Both the position numbers and the translations under genes were made by a program. Below, piece by piece: positions 1 to 9,400 of a DNA stretch of 64,000 nucleotides. Positions within the stretch are counted from its first letter, which is position 1, and every line of letters starts with the position of its first letter. Under the pieces are notes generated by a model that was not told the DNA's origin, made no database searches, and was given only the letters and a program-made list of their open reading frames with translations. This DNA comes from an uncultured Ruminococcus sp. (lineage in GTDB: Bacteria; Bacillota; Clostridia; Monoglobales; Monoglobaceae): contig CACXES010000041.1 of NCBI GenBank assembly GCA_902766745.1, forward strand, positions 1 through 64,000, written 5' to 3'.

Positions 1-1
1 G

Positions 2-1273
2 GTAAAAGACTGCTTTGCGGAGAACGAAACGGCGTACATGATAATGGAATATCTCGACGGCGTAAGTCTTAAAGAATACTTAAATCGAAAGGGCGGAAGG
101 CTTTCGGTTTCGGATAGCATTTCCATACTTGCGCCTGTTATGGATGCGCTTTGTGCGGTGCACAAGGAAGGAATAATACATAGGGATATAAGCCCGGATA
201 ATATATTTATAACCACAGACGGCAGAGTCAGGCTTATAGACTTCGGTGCAGCAAGGCAGACGATGGGCGGACAGAAAAGCCTGTCGGTAATGCTAAAGCC
301 AGGGTATGCCCCGGAGGAGCAGTATCGAACACGGGGAAATCAAGGACCGTGGACAGATGTGTATGCGCTGACGGCAACCCTTTACAGAATGATAACGGGA
401 GAGGTTCCGCCGGACTCACTCGAAAGAGTAATGGAGGATACCCTTGATATACCCGCAGATTTGCCGCAGAACGTACAGACAGCACTGCGAATAGGCATGG
501 CGGTTAGAGCGTCGGAGAGATACAGCTCGGTTGAGCAGCTTCGGGCGGCCTTAAACGGACAGCCGCCGACAAACGAGGAACCTGTTCGAAACAGCGTTCC
601 TGCTCAGAACGCTGCACCTGTCCGAAACAGCTATAACTACGAAAATCAATCCGTGGAAAAACGTTCTTTGGGACTGAAAATCACTTTGATTTTAATTTCG
701 GCAGCACTTGTCGCCGCAATTGCATCGGGAGCGATTTTGATTTTTTCAAAAGGAAGACAGGAGGAAACTCCGCCTCCCGTTCCGGTCGAGTCAAGTGCTA
801 AAAGCGAGCAGGAGGTTCATCCTACGCCGGTTTTCACAACGATAAACGCATCCAACTCTACCACGCCGTCAAACAGCAACCGTTCATATTCCCCGGAAAT
901 GGCTGTGGATAAAAACGCAGCAACAGCCTGGAACGTTCCTAACGGTATCGGCGAATGGATAATGCTTTCGGCATCCTCGGAGCAATATGTAAAGGGTGTA
1001 AAGATTCTCAACGGGTATACCAAGTTTAGTCCGACATATAATATGTGGATTTATTACGCTAACAGCCGCCCATGTGATATTGAGCTTAGCTATTCGGACG
1101 GAACTGTCAAGTCATTTACAATGGAGGATATATTTGACGAAGAGAATTTATATTATCAGACGCTGGATTTCGGAGATTATGTAAAGACTACATATATAAA
1201 GATTCGGATAAAAAGCATTTATAACGGAAGCAAATGGAATGACTGCTGCATTTCAGAGATTGAAGTATATTGA
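2..1273 (+). CDS. Membrane Ser/Thr protein kinase, 5' end outside window
   Basis: The reading frame is open from base 2, so the gene starts upstream and the glycine-rich loop and ATP-binding lysine are not visible. The rest of a Hanks-type kinase is clear: the catalytic loop HRD at 179-187, DFG at 239-247, and a P+1 region ending in GYAPEEQY. One membrane helix is encoded at about 672-750. The exterior part has the look of a discoidin/NADase-type glycan-binding domain (a YSPEMAVDKN repeat-like start, then ILNGY and a DG turn). It carries no PASTA repeats, unlike PrkC/PknB. The kinase would act at the membrane, phosphorylating Ser/Thr on partners such as the FHA proteins downstream. It is followed closely by a PP2C phosphatase. 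The kinase call is firm; the glycan-binding call is tentative. Confidence 0.93.
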   Translation, partial: VKDCFAENETAYMIMEYLDGVSLKEYLNRKGGRLSVSDSISILAPVMDALCAVHKEGIIHRDISPDNIFITTDGRVRLIDFGAARQTMGGQKSLSVMLKPGYAPEEQYRTRGNQGPWTDVYALTATLYRMITGEVPPDSLERVMEDTLDIPADLPQNVQTALRIGMAVRASERYSSVEQLRAALNGQPPTNEEPVRNSVPAQNAAPVRNSYNYENQSVEKRSLGLKITLILISAALVAAIASGAILIFSKGRQEETPPPVPVESSAKSEQEVHPTPVFTTINASNSTTPSNSNRSYSPEMAVDKNAATAWNVPNGIGEWIMLSASSEQYVKGVKILNGYTKFSPTYNMWIYYANSRPCDIELSYSDGTVKSFTMEDIFDEENLYYQTLDFGDYVKTTYIKIRIKSIYNGSKWNDCCISEIEVY

Positions 1274-1292
1274 CATACCGGGAGTGATTTTT

Positions 1293-2114
1293 TTGAGACG
1301 TACAGGTGAGAGCAAAAGACTCACAAAGAGAGAGGATAAGATCAAAACCGTATCAATGAACGAAAAGATCGGCATGCTGTATGTAATGCCCGATAATGCT
1401 CAGGAGCTTGGCTGTCGTGAAGAACAGCAGGACTATTTTGCATATAATGATATTTTTGATATGGATGTTGTAAAAAAGTTCGGATGTGCGGCGGTACTTT
1501 CCGACGGAATGGGCGGCTTGAAAAACGGCAGGGATGCGGCTGTTGCCGGAGTGGAGGCTTTTTTGCAGAGTTACCGCGATTATGCGGATGAGAGTGATGA
1601 TATTGATTCAGCCATGAGAGAAGCACTGCTTGATGCGAACGAGGCGGTTAAAAGGTGTACGGGTGCCGGTGCGACCATGGTCGCAGTTATTGTGAAGGGT
1701 TCTTGCCTGAACTGGATATCAGTAGGTGACAGCCGAATATATCTGTTTCGGAACAACTGCCTAAGACAGTTAAATCGGGAACATACATATGCCGAGGAGC
1801 TCGATTCCATGTATCGCCGCGGTGAGATCAGCCGTGAGGAGGCACTTAATAATCCTGAACGCCGTGCATTAACATCGTATCTCGGCCTTCCGGAAATAGT
1901 GAATATAGATCAGAAGAGTGACTTTCATCTCCTGCCGCATGATATTATCATGCTGTGCAGTGACGGCTTATACAACACTCTTTCCGATGACGAGATTTCG
2001 TATATTTTATCGTCCGAGTCCGAGACTATTGCCGAGGACTTGACAAGGGCTTCGCTTATGAAGAATAATATTCAGCAGGATAATATAACGGTTGTTTTGC
2101 TGAAAATAATATAA
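1293..2114 (+). CDS. PP2C-family Ser/Thr phosphatase 1
   Basis: This is a cytosolic metal-dependent phosphatase expected to reverse the neighbouring kinase. Metal-binding and core motifs are in order: EEQQD near residue 43, DGMGG near 71, GDSRIYL near 145, CSDG near 222 and a final QDN near 262. I chose the TTG at 1293 because a GGGAGTG ribosome binding site lies 6-8 bases before it. A longer frame from 1239 would overlap the kinase, and the ATG at 1356 has no well-placed site. The 273-residue length suits a single-domain PP2C. It is the second gene of the signalling cluster, 19 bases after the kinase stop. Confidence 0.93.
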   Translation: MRRTGESKRLTKREDKIKTVSMNEKIGMLYVMPDNAQELGCREEQQDYFAYNDIFDMDVVKKFGCAAVLSDGMGGLKNGRDAAVAGVEAFLQSYRDYADESDDIDSAMREALLDANEAVKRCTGAGATMVAVIVKGSCLNWISVGDSRIYLFRNNCLRQLNREHTYAEELDSMYRRGEISREEALNNPERRALTSYLGLPEIVNIDQKSDFHLLPHDIIMLCSDGLYNTLSDDEISYILSSESETIAEDLTRASLMKNNIQQDNITVVLLKII

Positions 2115-2139
2115 TCATAATACATACAGGAGGAAGATT

Positions 2140-3273
2140 ATGAAAAGAATTGGTGTAATATTTTGTGTTTTGGGATTATTGTTGTTTCAAATGATGTGCT
2201 ATGCTGCGGAAACACCGTCTGCGGTTCTTGATGTGCGCAAAAGCGTGGTAAGGGTTATAGCCGAGGATTCCTTCGGTCAACGTATGGGAAGTGGCTTTGC
2301 GGTCGGAACGTCGCAGCCGGTGCAATATATCGTGACTAACAACCATGTCATTGACGGGGCAACAAAAATATCAATTTTGCTGTCCAGAGATAATATAATC
2401 GAGGCATATGTTCAGACCTCGCTGCCCGGCTCGGATCTGGCGGTTCTGAGGGTTGCCACTCCATTGCATAATGTCAAGCCGGCTGTCATAAACGATAAGA
2501 CTGCAAAAGAGGGAACGGCAGGATATGCCCTTGGATACCCTGCTGCATCATCAGCCCTGTCGCAGCAGATTACCGGAAACACCGAGGATGTGACCATAAC
2601 TGACGGAATTGTCAGTGCGTTGCAGTCGGTTCCGTATCTGAGCGGATTTCAGCCGGTCAATGCATACCAGGTAAATGTCGATTTGAACTCCGGAAACTCA
2701 GGAGGACCGTTTGTCAACAGCAAGGGTGAGGTTATAGGAATTTGCTCCTGGGGAGCGGTAGACGCACAGGGAATCAACGCTGCCATACGAGTATCTGAGC
2801 TTACGAATGTTCTTTCGCAGAACGGTATTCCGTATCTTACCGCATCAAACTTAAACATGGTCAGAATTATTTTGATTGCAGCCATCGTATTGGTGATTCT
2901 CGCCCTGGTATTTTTGATTATTATGCTTATAAAGAGGAACAAGAAGGCAAAGGGAGTTTTATACGGGATCAACGGAGAGTTTGCCGGAGAGAGATTTTAT
3001 ATTCCGGACGAAGGAGTGAATATAGGCAGGGATGCTGCAATGTGTCAGATCGTTCTGCCGGTGGACAGCGCAAAGGTGAGCCGTTCTCATTGTAACCTCC
3101 GATATGATTCACATAACAAGACATTTATACTTACGGATCTTGCCTCGGCAAACGGTACATATTTGTTAAACGGTATCAGGCTTGAACCGAAAAAGCCGGC
3201 TATTCTGTCAGGGGGGACAAAATTTTATTTAGGCGATGAAACAACAACGTTTCGCGTAGGAATCGAGGAATAG
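2140..3273 (+). CDS. Membrane trypsin-like serine protease fused to FHA domain
   Basis: The order is a signal peptide or anchor (residues 1-22), a chymotrypsin/HtrA-like protease (about 30-235), a membrane helix (240-264) and a cytoplasmic FHA domain (about 273-370). The catalytic triad is visible: His69 in NNHVI, Asp99 in GSDLAV and Ser187 in GNSGGP. FHA residues include IGRD, SRSHC and ANGTY. There is no PDZ domain, which sets it apart from HtrA/DegP. The topology puts the protease outside and the phosphothreonine-binding FHA inside, so it could couple kinase state to extracellular proteolysis; that coupling is inference. The ribosome binding site AGGAGGAAG precedes the ATG. Confidence 0.9.
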   Translation: MKRIGVIFCVLGLLLFQMMCYAAETPSAVLDVRKSVVRVIAEDSFGQRMGSGFAVGTSQPVQYIVTNNHVIDGATKISILLSRDNIIEAYVQTSLPGSDLAVLRVATPLHNVKPAVINDKTAKEGTAGYALGYPAASSALSQQITGNTEDVTITDGIVSALQSVPYLSGFQPVNAYQVNVDLNSGNSGGPFVNSKGEVIGICSWGAVDAQGINAAIRVSELTNVLSQNGIPYLTASNLNMVRIILIAAIVLVILALVFLIIMLIKRNKKAKGVLYGINGEFAGERFYIPDEGVNIGRDAAMCQIVLPVDSAKVSRSHCNLRYDSHNKTFILTDLASANGTYLLNGIRLEPKKPAILSGGTKFYLGDETTTFRVGIEE

Positions 3274-3276
3274 TTT

Positions 3277-3999
3277 ATGGATGCAATGAAATACTGCGAT
3301 ATAGGCGGCAGGGCCCTGAATGAGGATTATGTTGTTGCCGCCGGACGCGGTGAAATCGGAATATTTGTTGTTTGTGACGGCCTCGGAGGACACAACTGTG
3401 GGAATATTGCTTCGGAATATGCGTGTGAGACCATGAAGCATGAATTTTTTACAAATCCCGTATGCGGCGGAGACAGGATCACGGAGCTGTTAAACGCCGC
3501 ACAGGACAAGCTTCTCGCCATGGGGGAGGAAGATCCAAGCCTAAAGGGTATGAGAACGACAGCTGTTGTTCTGACGATTGCGAACGATAAGGCTGTATGG
3601 GCGCATATAGGCGACAGCCGATTATATATGATACATGAAGGTAAGATAGCTCCTCTCACGGCAGATCATTCCGTTGCTTACCTTGCGTATGCGAGCGGTG
3701 AAATAACCTATGATGAAATCAAAAACAGTCCGGATCAAAACAGACTAATTCGTTCTATGGGTAGCGAGGACAAATATAAGCCTACGGTTGGAAATGTAAT
3801 TGCCGTGTCGCCCAGGGACGCATTTCTGCTGTGCAGTGACGGGTTTTGGGAGTTTTTGTCGCAGAAGGAAATTCTTGATGCGTATAAAAAATCCAAAACC
3901 GCATCAAGGTGGATGGCAAAGCTTGTGAGAATGGTAAATAAAAACAGCGAATGCGTTTCCGATCGAGATAACTGCAGTGCGGTTACGGTCATAATATGA
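3277..3999 (+). CDS. PP2C-family Ser/Thr phosphatase 2
   Basis: A second soluble PP2C of 240 residues, clearly distinct from the one at 1293. Motifs include a NED near the N-terminus, DGLGGH at 34-39, GDSRLY near 112, CSDGFW near 190 and a C-terminal RDNCS. Its ribosome binding site (GAGGAA) overlaps the end of the protease gene, three bases upstream, so translation is probably coupled. Two PP2C enzymes beside one kinase may act on different substrates or have different signal inputs. Function by family is secure; the division of labour is unknown. Confidence 0.92.
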   Translation: MDAMKYCDIGGRALNEDYVVAAGRGEIGIFVVCDGLGGHNCGNIASEYACETMKHEFFTNPVCGGDRITELLNAAQDKLLAMGEEDPSLKGMRTTAVVLTIANDKAVWAHIGDSRLYMIHEGKIAPLTADHSVAYLAYASGEITYDEIKNSPDQNRLIRSMGSEDKYKPTVGNVIAVSPRDAFLLCSDGFWEFLSQKEILDAYKKSKTASRWMAKLVRMVNKNSECVSDRDNCSAVTVII

Positions 4000-4079
4000 T
4001 TGTTTAACATTATTTTCGACTTAAATACAGGGTTAGCTTATTTAAAAAATTCAGATAAACAGAAAGGTAATGATTTAAA

Positions 4080-4694
4080 ATGGCAATGAAGAGATGTAAC
4101 AACGGACATTTTTATGACAGCTCAAAACATTCGGTATGCCCGTTCTGCGGCGTTCGCAGCGTGGATGTTTCGGTAACAATGCCGGCGAGAAATATTCCGC
4201 AGCCGAACGGTGTAAATATGCCCAATAATAACGGACAGAAAACGGCTCCCTCGGCTTCGTCGGGAGGGGCAAGGATAGAAAAAACAGAGGCGATGAGCAC
4301 CTCTGCGGCTGATGGAAAGACAATAGGAATAATGCGCAGTGAAATGGGCTTTGAGCCGGTTGTCGGTTGGCTTGTCTGCATAAAGGGTCCCGACAGAGGC
4401 AAGGATTACCGCTTGAAGAGCGAAAAAAATTTCATTGGCAGAGCTGCAAATATGGATGTTTGTATTCGCTCAGATGCGGGAATATCGAGAAACAACCATG
4501 CGGTAGTCAGCTATAACCCGAAAAATAACAGCTTCAAGCTTTATCCGGGTGAAGGGCATGGTCTTTTATATCTGAACGGCGATGAGGTTGCCATGCCGGC
4601 GGACTTACATCAAGGAGACTGTATAGAAATGGGTGAAACAGTTCTTGCGTTTGTTCCGTTTTGCGGGGAGGATTTTGTATGGAAAAAAGACTAA
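4080..4694 (+). CDS. Zinc-ribbon plus FHA domain protein
   Basis: This is a soluble 204-residue protein. The N-terminus has a CxxGH...CPFCG pattern (residues 5-24) typical of a small zinc ribbon, then a low-complexity Asn/Pro/Ser linker, then an FHA domain (about 100-195) with IGRA, SRNNH and LNGDEV. FHA domains bind phosphothreonine peptides, so it is a likely cytoplasmic adaptor of the kinase. An 80-base gap precedes it, the largest in the cluster, and its 3' end overlaps the next gene by 16 bases. Confidence 0.85.
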   Translation: MAMKRCNNGHFYDSSKHSVCPFCGVRSVDVSVTMPARNIPQPNGVNMPNNNGQKTAPSASSGGARIEKTEAMSTSAADGKTIGIMRSEMGFEPVVGWLVCIKGPDRGKDYRLKSEKNFIGRAANMDVCIRSDAGISRNNHAVVSYNPKNNSFKLYPGEGHGLLYLNGDEVAMPADLHQGDCIEMGETVLAFVPFCGEDFVWKKD

Positions 4695-6166
4695 AATTAT
4701 GGATTGTGCTGCTCGCCTCACTGCTGATCGTTCCAAGCTCTGCTTTTGCACAGGCGGTAGACAATGTCAATATCCGTCAAATCTTTTTATACTCAGACGC
4801 CATGCATGCTTATGTTGACATTTCGGGCGGCGGAGAAGCAATCGATACTCCGGCAAACAATGAGATTATCGCCACTGTTGACAATAAGCGAATGAATGTA
4901 AAAAATGTAAGTACGTTCAGCGATTCCGGCGAGGGAATGAGCTATGTATTTCTGATAGATATTTCCGGCTCGCTCAGCGGAAGGCAGTTTTCGGCACTGA
5001 AGAATGCAACCAAGACATGGGCAGACAAGCTGAGTGAACAGGACAGAATGGCGATATTGACCTTCGGTAATGAGGCTGCGGTAGTTCAAGATTTTACGGC
5101 AGACAAAGACTCTATATGCAGCTCTGTTGACAGCATTCAAAATAACGACGGAAATACAAAATTATTCGGAGGAATAGAGGAGGCGCTCAAGCTTTGCAGC
5201 AGAAATGATGCCGGACTTCCGAAGCGCAAGGCTATCATACTTCTGACCGACGGTGTAAATGATTTTGCCGGCGGAATAGGAGAGGCGGAGGTAATAAAGG
5301 AGGCACGCGAGTCCTCGGTTCCGGTATACAGTATATGGACTCCGGGAGGACAAAGCGGTGTAGGAGAAAGCTTTTTGAACACCTTGAGCGATTCAACCAA
5401 CGGCAATGTTTATAACCTTTCCAAACAGGATATAGAGTCAATTTATACTACGGTATTCGACGGCTTTCACAAGTCCTTCGTTATTGATCTTAGTTATCCG
5501 TCGGATATTGCCGACGGAGGGCTTCATTCAATAAAGTTTACTGTTCGCCATGAGGAGAAGGAGGCATCTGACGATACAGACTGCGTATTAAAACCGTCGA
5601 GCGAAAACATGATTTCTATTCCGACGGCGGCCTCTACCTCGGCTAATACTGAAAAGGAGAACGGTTTTATGTCACCTGTTATACTAACAATACTTATAGC
5701 TATTATTTTACTCTTTGTCGCAATAGCAATATTCGTTGTTGCCATTTTAAGCAGAAAGAAAAGGACAAAGTTTGACTATCCTATGTCGGCACGCATTGAC
5801 TATACGCCGCAGAATGCGAACATTGGCAAGGAATTGCCTTTGGCAGAGCCGGCTCTGCCAAAGAGAAGCGGACGCAGCGGAATTGGATTTACTCTCACGG
5901 AAATAGGCGGAAAGAAGGTATTTAACGGAAATCTTTCTGACATCACGGTCATAGGTCGTTCGGAGGACTGCGATGTTACAATCCATGACAGTAAAATCTC
6001 GGCACGGCATTGCAAAATTACTCATGAAGAAGGACAGGTCATGATTGAGGATTTGAATTCCACCAACGGTACAATCGTAAACGGTATAGCAATTTCAGCC
6101 AAAGTAAGGCTTGAGAACGGCGATTTACTTCTTCTCGGAGGTCGGGAATACAGAATAAACTATTGA
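4679..6166 (+). CDS. Membrane VWA-domain protein with C-terminal FHA
   Basis: The order is a signal peptide (residues 1-24, ending AFA), a von Willebrand A domain (about 88-270) with the MIDAS motif DISGSLS at 94-100 and a LTDG later, a membrane helix near 330-356 and a cytoplasmic FHA domain near 400-490 (IGRSEDC, SARHC, NSTNGT). The ATG at 4679 has GGGGAGG seven bases before it; an in-frame TTG 18 bases upstream lacks one. The VWA domain would sit outside and bind a protein or surface ligand through a metal ion, with FHA reading phosphorylation inside. It shares topology with the protease-FHA protein two genes upstream. Confidence 0.9.
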   Translation: MEKRLKLWIVLLASLLIVPSSAFAQAVDNVNIRQIFLYSDAMHAYVDISGGGEAIDTPANNEIIATVDNKRMNVKNVSTFSDSGEGMSYVFLIDISGSLSGRQFSALKNATKTWADKLSEQDRMAILTFGNEAAVVQDFTADKDSICSSVDSIQNNDGNTKLFGGIEEALKLCSRNDAGLPKRKAIILLTDGVNDFAGGIGEAEVIKEARESSVPVYSIWTPGGQSGVGESFLNTLSDSTNGNVYNLSKQDIESIYTTVFDGFHKSFVIDLSYPSDIADGGLHSIKFTVRHEEKEASDDTDCVLKPSSENMISIPTAASTSANTEKENGFMSPVILTILIAIILLFVAIAIFVVAILSRKKRTKFDYPMSARIDYTPQNANIGKELPLAEPALPKRSGRSGIGFTLTEIGGKKVFNGNLSDITVIGRSEDCDVTIHDSKISARHCKITHEEGQVMIEDLNSTNGTIVNGIAISAKVRLENGDLLLLGGREYRINY

Positions 6167-6189
6167 GATAAAAATCGGAGAAAATTTAC

Positions 6190-7008
6190 ATGATTAAGTT
6201 AAAAAAATACTTGTGTGTATTAGCTATTGCCTTAGTTTCCGTGTCATCGGGCTGCGGCAGCAAAGCCGAAAGCTCAGTTGTTCCGCAAACCAATATCCAT
6301 CAAAATACGAATAAGACACAACCCCAAAATCCAACAGATCCAAACACATCAGGAAACGCTGTATCGGATGAAGCATCTGATAGGTCGGCACAGGACATAA
6401 ACCATGGCGGAAGGGGTACCAAAATGGATATTCCTCCGGATATCAGACAGGTTATGGCAGGTGTGTCTCTGCCGGAGGGTGTGGTAATAACATTTGAGGA
6501 TTTATCCTATCTTATTATTCCGCATTATAATTTTAGCGGTACTGTTCAAAACGGATATATGGTTGTAAACAAAAAGCTTGCGGATGAGGTGCTTGACATT
6601 TTTGCAGAATTATACAGACTTAAATATCCGATAGAGAGAATGGAGATTATCGATTACTACAACGGAAGCGATTTTGAATCGATCGAAGCCAACAATACCT
6701 CGTCATTTAATTATCGAGTATCAACAGCAAACTCCGGGAAGCTTTCGGCACATGCATATGGGTGCGCTATTGATATTAACCCTCAAATTAATCCGTATGT
6801 AGGTCAAGACGGCACCGGCTCGCATCAAAATGCAAAGGAGTATTGGAGCCGTAACACAGACTTATGGACAAGCGAAACCGCCAAAAAAGCGTTTATCGGT
6901 GAAAATACAGCGATATACGATGTATTTGTAAACAAACACGGCTGGACCTGGGGTGGCTCGTGGAGCTCATATCGGGATTATCAGCATTTTGAAAAGCGAG
7001 TTTATTAA
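6190..7008 (+). CDS. M15-family peptidoglycan peptidase lipoprotein
   Basis: The signal peptide ends in the lipobox VSSGC, so the protein should be anchored on the outer face of the membrane. After a Gln/Asn/Pro-rich linker comes an M15-type carboxypeptidase/L,D-endopeptidase domain. Its zinc ligands are visible as HAYGCAIDIN (SxHxxGxAxD pattern) and a C-terminal YQHFE preceded by WTWGGSW, as in VanY/CwlK-like enzymes. The likely substrate is the peptide stem of peptidoglycan. It lies 23 bases after the VWA-FHA gene and ends the cluster, so it may be the output module. A terminator follows at 7099. Confidence 0.85.
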   Translation: MIKLKKYLCVLAIALVSVSSGCGSKAESSVVPQTNIHQNTNKTQPQNPTDPNTSGNAVSDEASDRSAQDINHGGRGTKMDIPPDIRQVMAGVSLPEGVVITFEDLSYLIIPHYNFSGTVQNGYMVVNKKLADEVLDIFAELYRLKYPIERMEIIDYYNGSDFESIEANNTSSFNYRVSTANSGKLSAHAYGCAIDINPQINPYVGQDGTGSHQNAKEYWSRNTDLWTSETAKKAFIGENTAIYDVFVNKHGWTWGGSWSSYRDYQHFEKRVY

Positions 7009-7098
7009 GAGGTTATCTTATAATATCTGATTAATAGATTTGTTTATTGCGTTTGATTTTATAGATTTATTTATTATTTTGATTTTAAGGTAAAAAAA

Positions 7099-7130
7099 CT
7101 CCCCGAGCTTGATATTTCAGCTTCGGGGAG
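7099..7130. terminator. Bidirectional terminator
   Basis: The hairpin pairs CTCCCCGA with TCGGGGAG, extended by an inner GCT/AGC with one bulge. It has an A-run on the left and a T-run on the right. It sits between the convergent M15 peptidase and alpha-galactosidase genes. Confidence 0.85.
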
Positions 7131-7136
7131 AAATTT

Positions 7137-9326
7137 TTATACTCGGTCAAAGATCAGCATGGTAGCGTCAAAGTCTCTTTTTTGGTCTATTTTTATCCCG
7201 TAATTTTCAAGCACTGCGCCGCTGTATACCTCATCACTGCCGCGGAGTCGATAATGTGCCTCGGTGTCAATGCCGCGAAGACGCACACGCCTCGGAAGAG
7301 TTGACGTATGTACCATAAGCTTGAATACAAACAGCACCGCCTCAGACTTGTCCTCGGCAACGTAAGCCCAACTGCAATTTTCGCTTTCAAACGGCGATTC
7401 AATACGATACATATCACCGTTATGGATCACACTGCGTACTTCCTTGTATTCATCTATCTGCAGCTTTACCTCTGCAAGCTCCTCATCGGACATTTTGGTA
7501 ACATCAAGCTCATAGCCGAGCTGACCGCCCATGGCTACATACCCTCTTGTTTCGAGGGGAGTGGTACGGTTCACCTGGTGGTTCGGTACGGCGGAAACAT
7601 GTGCACCCATGAATGTCGATGGCATAACAAGGCTTGTGCCGTACTGAATATACATACGCTCTGCTGCGTCGGAATCGTCGCTTGTCCAATACTGGTTAAA
7701 GTAGTACATCATGCCTGCATCGAATCGTCCGCCGCCGCCGCTGCAGCCCTCAAACAGTACATCGGGGAATGCGGAGGTAATCTGCTCCAAAACGTCGTAT
7801 AATCCGAGCATATACCGATGATAAACCTCTGGCTGACGCTCGGGAGGAAGCTTTGCGGAACCGACACAGGTCATGTTTCTGTTCATATCCCATTTAACAT
7901 ATTCAATATTGGCAGAGCTTAAAACATCGGTCATAAACGACACGATATAGTCACACACGTCCGTCCTCGACAAATCAAGTATAAGCTGATTACGGCCGAG
8001 GCTTCTGCCCCTGCCCTCGACGTGCAGACACCAGTCGGGATGGGCGCGGTACAGGTCGCTGTCAGGGGAAATCATTTCCGGCTCAAACCACAATCCGAAC
8101 TTCAAGCCAAGCTTATTTACACCGTCTGCAACACCCGAAATTCCGTTAGGAAGCTTATTCGAATCCGGATACCAATCCCCAAGGGAGGTTGTGTCATCGT
8201 TGCGCTTGCCGAACCAGCCGTCGTCAAGAACCAGCATCTCAATTCCTGCCGATTTTGCGGTCTTTGCAATTTCAAGTAATTTCTTTTCGTCAAAGTTAAA
8301 GTAGGTCGCCTCCCAGTTGTTTATCAGAACCGGGCGTTCCATATCGCGCCACTTGCCACGTGCAAGACGCTGTCTGTACAGACGGTTGAATTCCCTCGAC
8401 ATTTTACCGAAACCGCTGTCAGAGTAAACGGCTACCGCCTCGGGAGTGTTAAATTCCTCGCCCGGCTCAAGACGCCAGTTAAAGTCAAAGGAATTGATCC
8501 CCATAAACGCCCTTGTGCGGCCGTAGGTGTCGACCTCTGCACCCGCTTCAAAGTTTCCGCTGTAGACAAGGCTGAAACCGTAGACATCGCCGCGATCCTC
8601 GTCGGCGTTACGGCTGCACAGTGCAAAGAACGGATTTTGGTGATGAGAGCTTGATCCGCGGCGGCTTTCGACCTTGGTCGTTCCCGTGCCCAGACTGCGG
8701 CGCTCAAGCCATCTCTCCCTCGCCCATGCGCCCGAGAGATTTACAAAGTCAAAGCCGCTTCTTTCAAAATCGATATTGAGGCTCATGACGGACTTAAGAT
8801 TTACCGTCTGTGTGCCGTCATTTTTTACGGTGACACTTCTCGTGATTGCGTTATATGTATTAAACGCTGTGTATCTGTAAACGAGCACCAATCCCGTCAG
8901 CTCATCGCGAACGGTAAGCTCTAAGGTATCCGCCTCGTTGTCCGACTCGGTATATGTGGACGGAAGTCCCGGAAGCTTAGGCTTGCCGGCAAAGATTTTA
9001 TGGGATACATACTTCATTTTGGTAATCCTGCTGCCGTCCTCATATGCAGCGTGAAACGAAGGCTTACGCATATCGCAGCTTCCGAAGAAGGAGTATTCTG
9101 TAAGAGAAAGCTCCGTTGAAAGTTCAATGCTATTGTCATGGTATTCGAAGTTATGTGACGCAAAAGCTGCATCGTTTTCTTTGAACGGCTCTATCCCGTC
9201 AATATCAGACAGGCGAGGCCCAAAATATAAGTGTTCAACAATATAATCGCCATACATACCGAACACATATGATGTGTCCGGAGTTTGGAGATGGAATATT
9301 CGTTTTTTTTCATCATAGAAAATCAT
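7137..9326 (-). CDS. GH36 alpha-galactosidase
   Basis: This retaining alpha-galactosidase of glycoside hydrolase family 36 cleaves terminal alpha-1,6-galactose from raffinose-family sugars or galactomannan. Its 729 residues equal the usual length of bacterial AgaA/RafA enzymes. The nucleophile is Asp480 in YVKWDMNRN and the acid/base is Asp550 in WTSDDSDA; LVLDDGWFG near 366 marks the barrel. There is no signal peptide, so it is cytoplasmic. The ribosome binding site GAGAGAGG precedes the ATG. The gene stands alone, without a visible sugar transporter or regulator, so its substrate must enter by a system coded elsewhere. A weak -35 and an upstream tandem repeat suggest activator control. Confidence 0.95.
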   Translation of the reverse strand: MIFYDEKKRIFHLQTPDTSYVFGMYGDYIVEHLYFGPRLSDIDGIEPFKENDAAFASHNFEYHDNSIELSTELSLTEYSFFGSCDMRKPSFHAAYEDGSRITKMKYVSHKIFAGKPKLPGLPSTYTESDNEADTLELTVRDELTGLVLVYRYTAFNTYNAITRSVTVKNDGTQTVNLKSVMSLNIDFERSGFDFVNLSGAWARERWLERRSLGTGTTKVESRRGSSSHHQNPFFALCSRNADEDRGDVYGFSLVYSGNFEAGAEVDTYGRTRAFMGINSFDFNWRLEPGEEFNTPEAVAVYSDSGFGKMSREFNRLYRQRLARGKWRDMERPVLINNWEATYFNFDEKKLLEIAKTAKSAGIEMLVLDDGWFGKRNDDTTSLGDWYPDSNKLPNGISGVADGVNKLGLKFGLWFEPEMISPDSDLYRAHPDWCLHVEGRGRSLGRNQLILDLSRTDVCDYIVSFMTDVLSSANIEYVKWDMNRNMTCVGSAKLPPERQPEVYHRYMLGLYDVLEQITSAFPDVLFEGCSGGGGRFDAGMMYYFNQYWTSDDSDAAERMYIQYGTSLVMPSTFMGAHVSAVPNHQVNRTTPLETRGYVAMGGQLGYELDVTKMSDEELAEVKLQIDEYKEVRSVIHNGDMYRIESPFESENCSWAYVAEDKSEAVLFVFKLMVHTSTLPRRVRLRGIDTEAHYRLRGSDEVYSGAVLENYGIKIDQKRDFDATMLIFDRV

Positions 9327-9361
9327 GGTTTAAACCTCTCTCTCGTAATCAATAAACTTTT

Positions 9362-9367
9362 ATTATA
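9362..9367 (-). promoter_or_regulatory. -10 element of the alpha-galactosidase gene
   Basis: TATAAT on the minus strand, 36 bases before the start codon. No good -35 lies 17 bases upstream (ACATGA there; TTTACA only with a 20-base spacer), as in activator-dependent promoters. Confidence 0.5.
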
Positions 9368-9400
9368 GTAGCATATCTTATGACTCATGTAAATATATCA

